17,827 bases of DNA, taken from the NCBI GenBank assembly GCA_003520105.1, contig DOVL01000169.1, positions 1-17,827 on the forward strand. The letters run 5' to 3'. This DNA comes from Lachnospiraceae bacterium (GTDB taxonomy: Bacteria; Bacillota; Clostridia; Lachnospirales; Lachnospiraceae). A model generated the notes under the pieces. That model searched no databases, was not told the DNA's origin, and worked only from the letters and a program-made list of their open reading frames with translations. How positions within the stretch are numbered: the stretch's first letter is position 1; every line of letters starts with the position of its first letter. Below, piece after piece: positions 1 to 7,078 of the stretch. The position numbers and the translations under genes were made by a program.

Positions 1-1460
1 CCGGATACATCTGCTATAACAATCGCAAGATGTTTATCATCGATCATATAGTAGTCATAGAAATCTCCGCCGACTTCCTTCGCAGGATCCATACTTGCAT
101 AAATATCAAACTCTGGATGCTCAGGGAAAGCCGGGAACTTGTTCGGAAGAGTACTCCTCTGAATCTTCTCAGCAAGCTCAAGCTCAAAGCCTATTCTCTC
201 CCTTTCGGTAGTCATCTGGGTTATATTTTCCGAATCATCTATGATACGTGTCTGCATCGAGCGGATATTATCATAAAGTGTTCCGATCTCATCCCTCGAC
301 TTGATAGGAAGGTCGATTATCTCTGAACTTCCTTCCTCGTCATCCTCCAGTGAGAAACCGTCTACGGCCTTTGCCAGTCTCTTAAGCGGCTTGGTAACCA
401 TCCGTCTCATGATAAGAATACTGATAACGATTGCAACAACAACCATTATAGCCACGAAGATCAGACTTCTCTTTAAAAATGCCTGCTGTGCCTCAATCTC
501 GTCGGTAGCGTCATATGCGTAAATGAAATAATACTGAACCCCGTCCTTCTCATAAGGTACAACCTTCACAGCTTCAGTTGTTTTGCCATTTTGAATCGTG
601 ACAGTGTTATCACCCTTCTGCTTTTTGTATTTTTTTATTGCCTCAACATCATCATAATGAACTCCCAGATAATTAAATTCACTGAAACTTATATCATCAT
701 GACTCATTTCATATCCCTGCATTACAAGGAGATATCCATCAGGCACCTCGGCATACCCTGCAACATACGAAAGGCCCGCATAATTAGCCATTCCCGACAT
801 ACCTGCACTTGCCGAGAAAGCAGCAGTCCCTATACCATAATAATCATAATAACCCTTATCATTATCCTCGAAGTAATCATAATACTCATCTTCAGAATAG
901 CCAAGGCTTGCCGCCTCTTCTCTAAGCGCAGCTCTAAACTCCTCATGCTCTTCCACGGTCATTAACGTTCCCTTATGATAATCTATCACGTAGTTGGCGT
1001 CACACCATTCCTCCAGGAGATCGATATTTTCCTTAGCCACCGCATCCTCACGTACCTCTTTAAAACCATCAAGCTGCGTGACCCAGTACAAATGAGTAGT
1101 CTCTTCGATCATGCCGTCATTAAGCTCCTGATTGGTACTTTCGGCGGCATCGAGCTTCTCGTCAATCCTTTCCTTCGTCTCCTCTTTATATGAGTGATAA
1201 TTGATATTGAGAAGCTGCATAGTGACCACGAGTAAGACGACCGTCAGAAATACATTGATCTTAACCTGCAGCGAGATCTTCCTCTTCTCTTTTTTTACCG
1301 ACTTTTTCTCATCGGTTTCGTCCTTATTCTCGCCCTTGTTTTTTTCTGCAGCATCTTCACCGGCATCATCTTCTGCCACTTTAATTGTTTCTATTTTGAT
1401 ATCTTCCACGATATCTTCAGTCAGTTCAGTAACCTCAACCTTTTCTTTTGTTCCCCCCAT
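1..1460 (-). CDS. Membrane sensor with HAMP and SpoIIE/RsbU-type PP2C phosphatase domain (3' end cut off by window)
   Basis: The open frame starts at an ATG preceded by GAGGGG and runs off the left edge after about 486 codons, so the catalytic domain is incomplete. The first 60 residues are cytosolic and highly charged. A membrane segment lies near residues 64-83, then an extracellular sensor-like region of about 240 residues rich in Tyr and Asp, then a second membrane segment near 327-349. A HAMP-like linker with the KPLKRLAKAVDGF pattern and a helical stretch follow. The last visible part has the PAKEVGGDFYD signature and IADVSG, which carry metal-binding Asp residues of PP2C/SpoIIE phosphatases. 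By family knowledge it would dephosphorylate an anti-sigma antagonist or a similar Ser/Thr phosphoprotein in response to an external signal. The ligand cannot be read from the sequence. It is divergent from the gene at 1678. Confidence 0.88.
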   Translation of the reverse strand, partial: MGGTKEKVEVTELTEDIVEDIKIETIKVAEDDAGEDAAEKNKGENKDETDEKKSVKKEKRKISLQVKINVFLTVVLLVVTMQLLNINYHSYKEETKERIDEKLDAAESTNQELNDGMIEETTHLYWVTQLDGFKEVREDAVAKENIDLLEEWCDANYVIDYHKGTLMTVEEHEEFRAALREEAASLGYSEDEYYDYFEDNDKGYYDYYGIGTAAFSASAGMSGMANYAGLSYVAGYAEVPDGYLLVMQGYEMSHDDISFSEFNYLGVHYDDVEAIKKYKKQKGDNTVTIQNGKTTEAVKVVPYEKDGVQYYFIYAYDATDEIEAQQAFLKRSLIFVAIMVVVAIVISILIMRRMVTKPLKRLAKAVDGFSLEDDEEGSSEIIDLPIKSRDEIGTLYDNIRSMQTRIIDDSENITQMTTERERIGFELELAEKIQRSTLPNKFPAFPEHPEFDIYASMDPAKEVGGDFYDYYMIDDKHLAIVIADVS

Positions 1461-1677
1461 AATATCCCCTCAAGTTTTCTAAAATCACTTGTTATAATTT
1501 AAATAATGCCTATCCTTTTTAACACAACTTAAATTATAATATATACATCAAATAAAAACAATAAAAACACCTTTCCGATGCGTATATAGTAAGTATTGTT
1601 TTGTGAAGTCTGCCGAACATCATGATGGCATCATTAAACTATATAACCGCATAAAAAGTATTTAAAGGGGGATTACC
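1461..1677. other. Divergent intergenic region
   Basis: This AT-rich 217-base gap separates the leftward phosphatase gene from the rightward hypothetical gene and must carry both promoters. I see AT-rich TATAAT-like strings but no convincing -35/-10 pair, and no clear operator or hairpin terminator. Confidence 0.5.
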
Positions 1678-2391
1678 ATGGAGAAGAAAACCACTAAGAT
1701 TCTGATCATTATATCTGCTATCATTCTTGCCGGCGGACTCATCACCGCAGCACTGTTTCTGACGAAAGGAACGATAAAAAACAAAAAAGATAAAGGTTCC
1801 GATAAGGACGGAAATATCATCAACGGTCCGTTTCAGCCTGAGGAGATCAGGCAGGCCGGAAAGCACATATACTACTCAAACAGATTCATTGAAAACAACC
1901 ATATGGAGAGAGACGAGGTACGTGAAGTCATGGATTATCTCGAAATTCTGGATGAAACCCTGACAGAAGACATCTTCGTCTGCGGTGCATACAAATCATA
2001 TCTGGGAGGACGTAATATCAGCGCATATCAGTACCTGAACGGCGCAATCATCCCTGATGTTTATTATCAGTCCGCGCTGAACGCATCCTATCCCACTCTC
2101 GTTCTGACAGACCGCCACAAACCGGTCACTTCTCTTGATACCACTGATATAATCCCTGCCGAGGAGCTTTTCGATAAGGTTATGGATCTTGCCGAGATTA
2201 ACCGTGATAAGATGTTTTTCGATAAAAACGACCAAACTGAAATCACCGGAACCTATCGCCTCGAATACGATGCGAACAAAGACATTTTATACTATTCCTT
2301 CAGAATTAACGAATACAGCGAAGTCTGTATAAATGCCAAAACCGGTGACTTTACCAAACAGCATTTCTGGGACGGAGTGTATGTCGATTAG
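1678..2391 (+). CDS. Membrane-anchored hypothetical protein
   Basis: This is a 237-residue protein with the start ATG preceded by AAAGGGGG at good spacing. Residues 1-6 are basic, residues 8-29 form one hydrophobic membrane anchor without a Cys lipobox, and a Lys-rich juxtamembrane stretch follows. The rest should therefore be outside the cell. The last 50 residues hold a beta-rich segment ending in INAKTGDF, which resembles the end of a PepSY-like repeat; this is a weak resemblance only. I do not recognise the family. It is the only rightward gene here. Its TAG stop overlaps the TAA stop of the convergent fdhD-like gene, leaving no room for a separate terminator between them. Confidence 0.75.
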   Translation: MEKKTTKILIIISAIILAGGLITAALFLTKGTIKNKKDKGSDKDGNIINGPFQPEEIRQAGKHIYYSNRFIENNHMERDEVREVMDYLEILDETLTEDIFVCGAYKSYLGGRNISAYQYLNGAIIPDVYYQSALNASYPTLVLTDRHKPVTSLDTTDIIPAEELFDKVMDLAEINRDKMFFDKNDQTEITGTYRLEYDANKDILYYSFRINEYSEVCINAKTGDFTKQHFWDGVYVD

Positions 2392-3200
2392 AAAACCTCA
2401 AACTGATCCGGCCATGTTCTTCCGATAAGCACAAGATTATAATCTTCTGCAAGCTTTACGGACTGCATGGTCGGCACTGATTTGGACACCAGAACCGGTA
2501 TACCCGCCGCGACGATCTTGCCGACCATATCCACCGGAACTCTCCCTGATGTGAAGAGCATGCACTCTGACAACGGTATATTATTGAGAAGTGCATAGCC
2601 AACAGCTTTATCAACGGCATTGTGCCTGCCGATGTCTTCACAGATATATAAAGTTTTTCCTTCTCTTGCAAGGATGCAGGCATGACTTCCACTCGTCATT
2701 TCATGAATTCCTGTTCCTTTTTTGAATTCCTCTGCGAGTTCAAAAACCCACTTCGGCTCCCACTTATAGTCCGGGAGTTTTTTCAGTTCTTTACTCCGTC
2801 CATTTCCGGAATAGGTTCTGCTTCCGGCGCAGCTGGACGGAACACTTACAATTGTTTCCTTCCATGAAATATCGGCGTTCAGGATCACTTCTGCTTCATC
2901 CTCATCATCAGAGAAGCTTATCTTAGCAATATCTTCTGCCTTCTCAATAAAACCATCTGTAAGCAGTCTTCCTGCAACAAGTTCTCTCAGATCACACCTC
3001 GTGCAGACCAGCCTGTAAACAGGATGAGAATTAATGATCACCGTCAATACATGTTCCGATATAACCTTGGTCTGTCCGACACTTTTCTTACCATCCGGAC
3101 TGAACACGGTTGTCGCGATATTTCCTATATTTTCCATGATATCTTCCACAATATCCATCCTCAAATCAATACAATAATTCTCTTCTTTCTGCTCAGCCAA
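2388..3200 (-). CDS. fdhD: FdhD-like formate dehydrogenase accessory sulfurtransferase
   Basis: The protein has the FdhD hallmarks: the EDIGRHNAVDKA segment, the TSGRVPVDMVGK segment and a VSKSVPTMQSV segment towards the C-terminus. FdhD passes sulfur from a cysteine desulfurase to the molybdenum or tungsten cofactor of formate dehydrogenase in the cytosol. The E. coli protein has a CGxCG loop; here the matching region reads SSCAGS with a single Cys (about residue 124), so one of the two loop cysteines is absent. The longest frame starts at a TTG at 3200 with no good ribosome binding site. An in-frame ATG at 3158 is an alternative, and both keep the whole conserved domain. The gene lies 36 bases after the SOS-type small gene and could be co-transcribed. 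No formate dehydrogenase gene is in the window. Confidence 0.88.
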   Translation of the reverse strand: MAEQKEENYCIDLRMDIVEDIMENIGNIATTVFSPDGKKSVGQTKVISEHVLTVIINSHPVYRLVCTRCDLRELVAGRLLTDGFIEKAEDIAKISFSDDEDEAEVILNADISWKETIVSVPSSCAGSRTYSGNGRSKELKKLPDYKWEPKWVFELAEEFKKGTGIHEMTSGSHACILAREGKTLYICEDIGRHNAVDKAVGYALLNNIPLSECMLFTSGRVPVDMVGKIVAAGIPVLVSKSVPTMQSVKLAEDYNLVLIGRTWPDQFEVF

Positions 3201-3236
3201 TCAAAACATATTCATCCAAGCAAAAAATATTCAGTT

Positions 3237-3530
3237 TTATGTCGTCATCGTCCAGATTGTTGTCGATGGTGAATAGTACAGAGTGATCTTCTTCATCACA
3301 TTTATCACAATTATCTTGCATTCAAACACCAGATTCCTGTCAGTGACAAACACCCCATCCGGCGTTGTATAGCACCCTCTGTGAGACAGATCCATATATT
3401 CTTTTATTGTAAATACCTGCTTCTGACCATCTTCATCGGTAAGCCTGACCCGAAGCGGTATGACCGTACCATCTGCCGAATGCTGACATATGACATCAAC
3501 CTTTCGCGGTGATCTGTAATCTATGCTCAT
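3237..3530 (-). CDS. Small protein under a LexA-type promoter
   Basis: A 97-residue protein of unknown family. I chose the ATG at 3530 because AAGAGGTGAGG lies just upstream; a GTG three codons earlier sits inside that ribosome binding site. The sequence is beta-rich, with SPRKVDVICQ near the start, LRVRLTDEDG in the middle and FECKIIVI towards the end. There is no signal peptide or membrane segment. The promoter is a strong sigma-A type with a LexA-like operator in its spacer, so DNA-damage induction is likely. Small proteins of this kind may accompany error-prone polymerase genes, but no such gene is visible here, so a role in the SOS response is inferred only from the promoter. Confidence 0.7.
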   Translation of the reverse strand: MSIDYRSPRKVDVICQHSADGTVIPLRVRLTDEDGQKQVFTIKEYMDLSHRGCYTTPDGVFVTDRNLVFECKIIVINVMKKITLYYSPSTTIWTMTT

Positions 3531-3538
3531 ACGCCTCA

Positions 3539-3583
3539 CCTCTTGATCTTGTTATAGAACATATGTTCGTTTTTGTCAAGAGG
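3539..3583 (-). repeat. Inverted repeat spanning the SOS promoter and ribosome binding site
   Basis: Perfect 8-base arms, CCTCTTGA and TCAAGAGG, lie at 3576-3583 and 3539-3546 with 29 bases between. The right arm contains the AAGAGG ribosome binding site of the small gene. The left arm overlaps the -35 element, so it lies upstream of the expected transcript start and is present only in mRNA reading through from the GGDEF gene. Confidence 0.6.
3551..3579 (-). promoter_or_regulatory. Sigma-A promoter with LexA (SOS) box in the spacer
   Basis: On the minus strand the site reads TTGACA, exactly 17 bases, then TATAAC. The spacer contains CGAACATATGTTC (3557-3569), matching the Gram-positive LexA/DinR half-sites GAAC and GTTC with four bases between. 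LexA bound there would block RNA polymerase. The start ATG at 3530 lies about 20 bases downstream of the -10. Confidence 0.85.
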
Positions 3584-3596
3584 CAAACTCTGTTAA

Positions 3597-5018
3597 TTAT
3601 TGATCTTTATTTCGTGCACGGCGATCCTTCTCCGGATGATTTCGGTAATAAAACTCTTTATCCTTATACATCTCTGCATCCGCCATCTTTATAGCCTGCC
3701 TGATATTTTGCTCGCCTTTACAGAAAGCGGATCCGAAGGCAAAACTCACATCATCTGTATTTTCCGAAAGCTTACGGATCTCGGAAAGCTGTTTTTCCAT
3801 TACCTCCTCCGTGATATCCGGACAAAGGATCACAAACTCATCTCCACCGGCACGGTAGATCTCCCAATCTCCGAACACGAGCTTCAGAAGCGAAGCGGCT
3901 CTGATGAGCAGCCTGTCGCCTGCTTCATGCCCTTTTTCATCATTTACGGTCTTCAATCCATTCAGATCTCCAAATACAACTCCAAGAGTCTTTGTAGCAT
4001 CATAACCTTCTGACGAAAACTTTTCCACACGCTCATTCATGGCATTTCGGCTCTTCAGCTGTGTCAATTCATCTACCATACTCTTGACTTCCAGACGTGC
4101 CAGCAGCTGATGATTATAGATTACCGCTGCCAGCAGGAAACTGCTGAGTTCCAGCGTCTCCTTAATCTTCTCCTCGGCAGTAGTGTCATAGTTTGCAACC
4201 CAGATAAAACCGACAAGCATCTGATTTGAACGAACTGCATACAGGATGATGTTATGGATACCGTGTTGGCAGAGTGAACGGTACCATTCCGGATCACGTT
4301 CCTCAATAACCTTAAGATCCTCCAGAAGCAGACAGTCACTGAGCGCAAGATCTCTTTCCCATGCTTCGGCCGCCTCAAAAGGAGTCCTGCCCATTTCGGC
4401 GGCAAATGTCTCAAGATACTCATCCCGAACACCGCTTTCACTGATAAATGTACAGGTTCTTCTGTTCTTATCGACCGTATAAAGAGAGCATTTTTCTGCT
4501 CCGCAAAACTGTTTTATTTCCTTTGCTACAGCTGCCATGGACTGATAAAAATCAGGAGTCTCGTGTAATTTGATGCTGATATCCATAACCGCATTTGCCA
4601 CCTCGGACGATTTCTGGGACATCGATTCGGTTTCCACATTCTCCGAGTAAGTTATCACATAGAGGCAGTAAACCGTCTTCTTATCATCACTTTCCTGCAC
4701 CTCTTCAACCCACGCATCTCTGACCGGAATATAAAAGCCCTTCAGCCATACTCCGCGGGCATTCACATAAGAATACAGCGGATTGGATGTACTCGCACAT
4801 CTATACACAAAGCTTTCAAAATTCAGATCCATCCAGTAATTACGGTAAGGAATACCCGGATAAAACTCCGGTGCCGCAGGGTTCATCTGCAGCATTCCTA
4901 TATTTTGCTTATTTACTGCCATAAGTCGTATCTCGCTGAAGGATCCGTCCTCCAATATATCAAATGAATACAGGCTTGCGAGCCCGTCAATCCCCTCAAT
5001 CCATGACTGAAAATCCAT
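3597..5018 (-). CDS. GAF-GGDEF signalling protein (putative diguanylate cyclase)
   Basis: A 473-residue soluble protein. The ATG at 5018 is preferred because GGGGAGG lies 7 bases upstream; an ATG eight codons earlier has no such site. Residues 1-140 form an unrecognised, perhaps PAS-like, sensor part. Residues of about 150-300 look like a GAF domain (FCGAEKCSLYTVDK, then HNIILYAVRSNQMLVGFIWV). The C-terminal 160 residues are a GGDEF domain with FGDLNGLKTVNDEKGHEAGD and an intact AGGDEF signature, which makes cyclic di-GMP from two GTP. The usual RxxD inhibitory site just before the signature is not evident, so product inhibition may be weak. It follows the RiPP cluster on the same strand, but the 86-base gap after the small ORF and its ordinary domain make-up give no sign that it belongs to the cluster. 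Confidence 0.9.
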   Translation of the reverse strand: MDFQSWIEGIDGLASLYSFDILEDGSFSEIRLMAVNKQNIGMLQMNPAAPEFYPGIPYRNYWMDLNFESFVYRCASTSNPLYSYVNARGVWLKGFYIPVRDAWVEEVQESDDKKTVYCLYVITYSENVETESMSQKSSEVANAVMDISIKLHETPDFYQSMAAVAKEIKQFCGAEKCSLYTVDKNRRTCTFISESGVRDEYLETFAAEMGRTPFEAAEAWERDLALSDCLLLEDLKVIEERDPEWYRSLCQHGIHNIILYAVRSNQMLVGFIWVANYDTTAEEKIKETLELSSFLLAAVIYNHQLLARLEVKSMVDELTQLKSRNAMNERVEKFSSEGYDATKTLGVVFGDLNGLKTVNDEKGHEAGDRLLIRAASLLKLVFGDWEIYRAGGDEFVILCPDITEEVMEKQLSEIRKLSENTDDVSFAFGSAFCKGEQNIRQAIKMADAEMYKDKEFYYRNHPEKDRRARNKDQ

Positions 5019-5104
5019 AACACTACCTCCCCATATCGACAATATTTCATTCCATAAATCTGCTTATGTCGTCATAATAATCACAATCAGCATGAAGTAG
5101 CTGC

Positions 5105-5227
5105 CTATTCCTCATCGTTCCATATATAATAATACTCATCTTCGTCATCCCAAGGAGTATTTCCTTCCGTGGGCATCTCTTTACCTGTACTTTTTACTCT
5201 AACACTAAAAGTGCAACATCCGTGCAT
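5105..5227 (-). CDS. Possible small ORF of 40 residues after YcaO-1
   Basis: The frame begins MHGCCTFSVRV and ends with a strongly acidic, aromatic tail (DDEDEYYYIWNDEE) before TAG. Its first ATG lies 9 bases after the YcaO-1 stop, so it could be translated by coupling, but there is no good ribosome binding site. A second in-frame ATG at 5176 has AGGTAAAG upstream and would give a 23-residue acidic peptide. It has no Nif11 leader, no GG cleavage site and no membrane segment. It could be a partner of the YcaO, an extra peptide substrate or chance. It is included because nothing else explains the stretch and the composition is distinctive. Confidence 0.35.
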   Translation of the reverse strand: MHGCCTFSVRVKSTGKEMPTEGNTPWDDEDEYYYIWNDEE

Positions 5228-5236
5228 GATTCTTAT

Positions 5237-7027
5237 TTAAAACTCACTAAGCATCTTCAGCATTTTCTCCTGCGATACATTTTCAGTTTTCATCGCACTC
5301 ATGGTCTTTATTACGATATTCCTCGTGTCCGGATATGTGCAGTCCTTACCGGCGAGCGGACAGTTTTCACAATTATAGCAGTGTAACTTTGGAAATTTTC
5401 GTTCCATAATGGTTTCCGGATCCGAAACGTCTTCCGCTATACATGATGCTGTATCATCCGGGTACAGCTTTCTTATCAAAGCCTTTGCTTTTTCATCATC
5501 AAAGCTCCAGCTGAGCGCACGGACATATTGTACCATAGCTTTATAGTATAACTTTTCTTTCTCGTTGCTTTCGTACATATATAACTTCTCAAAGAAATGT
5601 ATTGCTCTGTCATACTCCTTATGCTTCATAGCTATCCATGCCGCAACCTTTTCAAGCATGTATTTTTCAGACAGCTGCCGTGCAGTGGCAAAGCTCACTA
5701 AATTATCTCTGGTGCTGTTCTCATTAAACAGAATAAGCATGAGCAGACGGTCCTCCTCATCTTTATCAAGAATCGGAAAATGATCCCATGACCGCCTCGC
5801 TTTTCTTGTAGTTACAATATCTTTATATTTGATCTTTCCGTCAACATATATCTCTGTCACACCCGGTACAACGATAAAACAGCTCGGAAATCCCAGGAAT
5901 GAGCAGTCACGTACCATCGGGTGACAGCCCTCAGCATAGAGAAGCCCGAACATGCTCTTCAAAAACTCATGGTTATTCTTTCCTTCCCACTGATCCCATG
6001 GAGTATATTCCCAATCGGGTTTATCCGTCAGAAGCTTTGCCGGATAATACCCGTTACCGGTTTTTGAAATATTGGTAATATTATGATATTTCGCTGACTG
6101 CTCTACCGTACCCGGTCTTGCCGCATTTGCAAAGTCCTCCATATTTCTGCCTTGAAGCGATTCCGTAAGTGTACGCTCCATGGCAATTGCAAATGACGGA
6201 TGTGCTCCAAGCTTAATCCCAAAATTGCCGGTTTTGACATCCGTGATCATAAGCCCTGCTACAGGCCAGCCTCTGCCCATTGAGCAGTCAAGAGGAGTAA
6301 CCCTGAAGTGACCTTCTGCATGGATCTGCTCGATCAGCCTGTAGAAGCTGTACTTCTTCAGCTCTTCCTCAGGAATGACCGGAGGAACAACCTCCCCCTT
6401 CAGTATCGCAAGATTCACAGCACGTTCGAATACCTCAGAAAGTCCCTGCACCATAGCTTCCTCCATGGTATTTCCCGCAGCCATCCCGTTTGAAAGCGTA
6501 AACTCAATAATGAAGCTTATCGGCAGCCACTGTATTTTTCCCTCTACAGGATCTGCAAAAGGGACAACCGTTATCTTATTATCGGTCCTGTTATATAATC
6601 TGGAAAGTTCCTGTAAAAATCCGACTCTTGAAACATAATCTGTAAGACCCATCTTTTCGAACATAATCGATGAATACGGATCAGGATTATCCGCTATGTC
6701 AAAAATACTCACATCCTTCTCATCAGGGAATTCGCGGAAACCGACCTTATCTTTCATGTCATCTCCTCTGTCCCTGTAGGTGATGATATTATTTTCCAGT
6801 CTCTCTATCAGTTCGCCATAACCGCTCGCCGTGGCATAAAGCTCATCTGTGCCTTTACCGTTGGTTCCATATTCTGTCGGATGCAATGTGATACGGCAGG
6901 ACCGCGCCCCCTCATAAGATTTGTCCCCCCAGCTTATCACCGGGAAGAGCCCCACCTCATGAAGTATGCGTTGTATCTCAAGCACGGTATCCTCAGGTTT
7001 TCTATCTTTGAATTTTGAATAATCCAT
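5237..7027 (-). CDS. YcaO-1: E. coli-YcaO-type ATP-dependent backbone-modifying enzyme
   Basis: 596 residues, close to E. coli YcaO in length and layout, with AGGAGG before the ATG. The YcaO fold covers about residues 1-400. ATP and magnesium ligands are visible: E72/E75-R76 in GELIER, E190, Q194, E198 and E201-R202 in the NTMEEAMVQGLSEVFER segment, and E289/Q292/R294 in TESLQGR. The landmark SNGMAAGN and KLGAHPSF segments are present, so it looks active. Residues 440-530 are helical and TPR-like. A C-terminal motif, C550-x2-C-x2-C-x6-C563, is shared with YcaO-2 and could bind a metal or Fe-S cluster. YcaO enzymes use ATP to activate a backbone amide for azoline, thioamide or amidine formation. 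No partner ThiF-like, TfuA or azoline dehydrogenase gene is present, so the product cannot be stated. It is last of the major cluster genes. Confidence 0.9.
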   Translation of the reverse strand: MDYSKFKDRKPEDTVLEIQRILHEVGLFPVISWGDKSYEGARSCRITLHPTEYGTNGKGTDELYATASGYGELIERLENNIITYRDRGDDMKDKVGFREFPDEKDVSIFDIADNPDPYSSIMFEKMGLTDYVSRVGFLQELSRLYNRTDNKITVVPFADPVEGKIQWLPISFIIEFTLSNGMAAGNTMEEAMVQGLSEVFERAVNLAILKGEVVPPVIPEEELKKYSFYRLIEQIHAEGHFRVTPLDCSMGRGWPVAGLMITDVKTGNFGIKLGAHPSFAIAMERTLTESLQGRNMEDFANAARPGTVEQSAKYHNITNISKTGNGYYPAKLLTDKPDWEYTPWDQWEGKNNHEFLKSMFGLLYAEGCHPMVRDCSFLGFPSCFIVVPGVTEIYVDGKIKYKDIVTTRKARRSWDHFPILDKDEEDRLLMLILFNENSTRDNLVSFATARQLSEKYMLEKVAAWIAMKHKEYDRAIHFFEKLYMYESNEKEKLYYKAMVQYVRALSWSFDDEKAKALIRKLYPDDTASCIAEDVSDPETIMERKFPKLHCYNCENCPLAGKDCTYPDTRNIVIKTMSAMKTENVSQEKMLKMLSEF

Positions 7028-7078
7028 CTGTAACTCCTCCTGCTCTCCATCCGATACAGCTGTCTCGTGATATCCCTT

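Noticed and set aside
3597-5018. GGDEF protein as the regulator of the RiPP cluster
   Set aside because: Proximity and shared strand are the only support; the protein has no DNA-binding domain and no link to peptide sensing.
5018-5104. Rho-independent terminator after the RiPP cluster
   Set aside because: Only a weak CAGC/GCTG stem is seen and no T run follows, so transcription may continue into the GGDEF gene.
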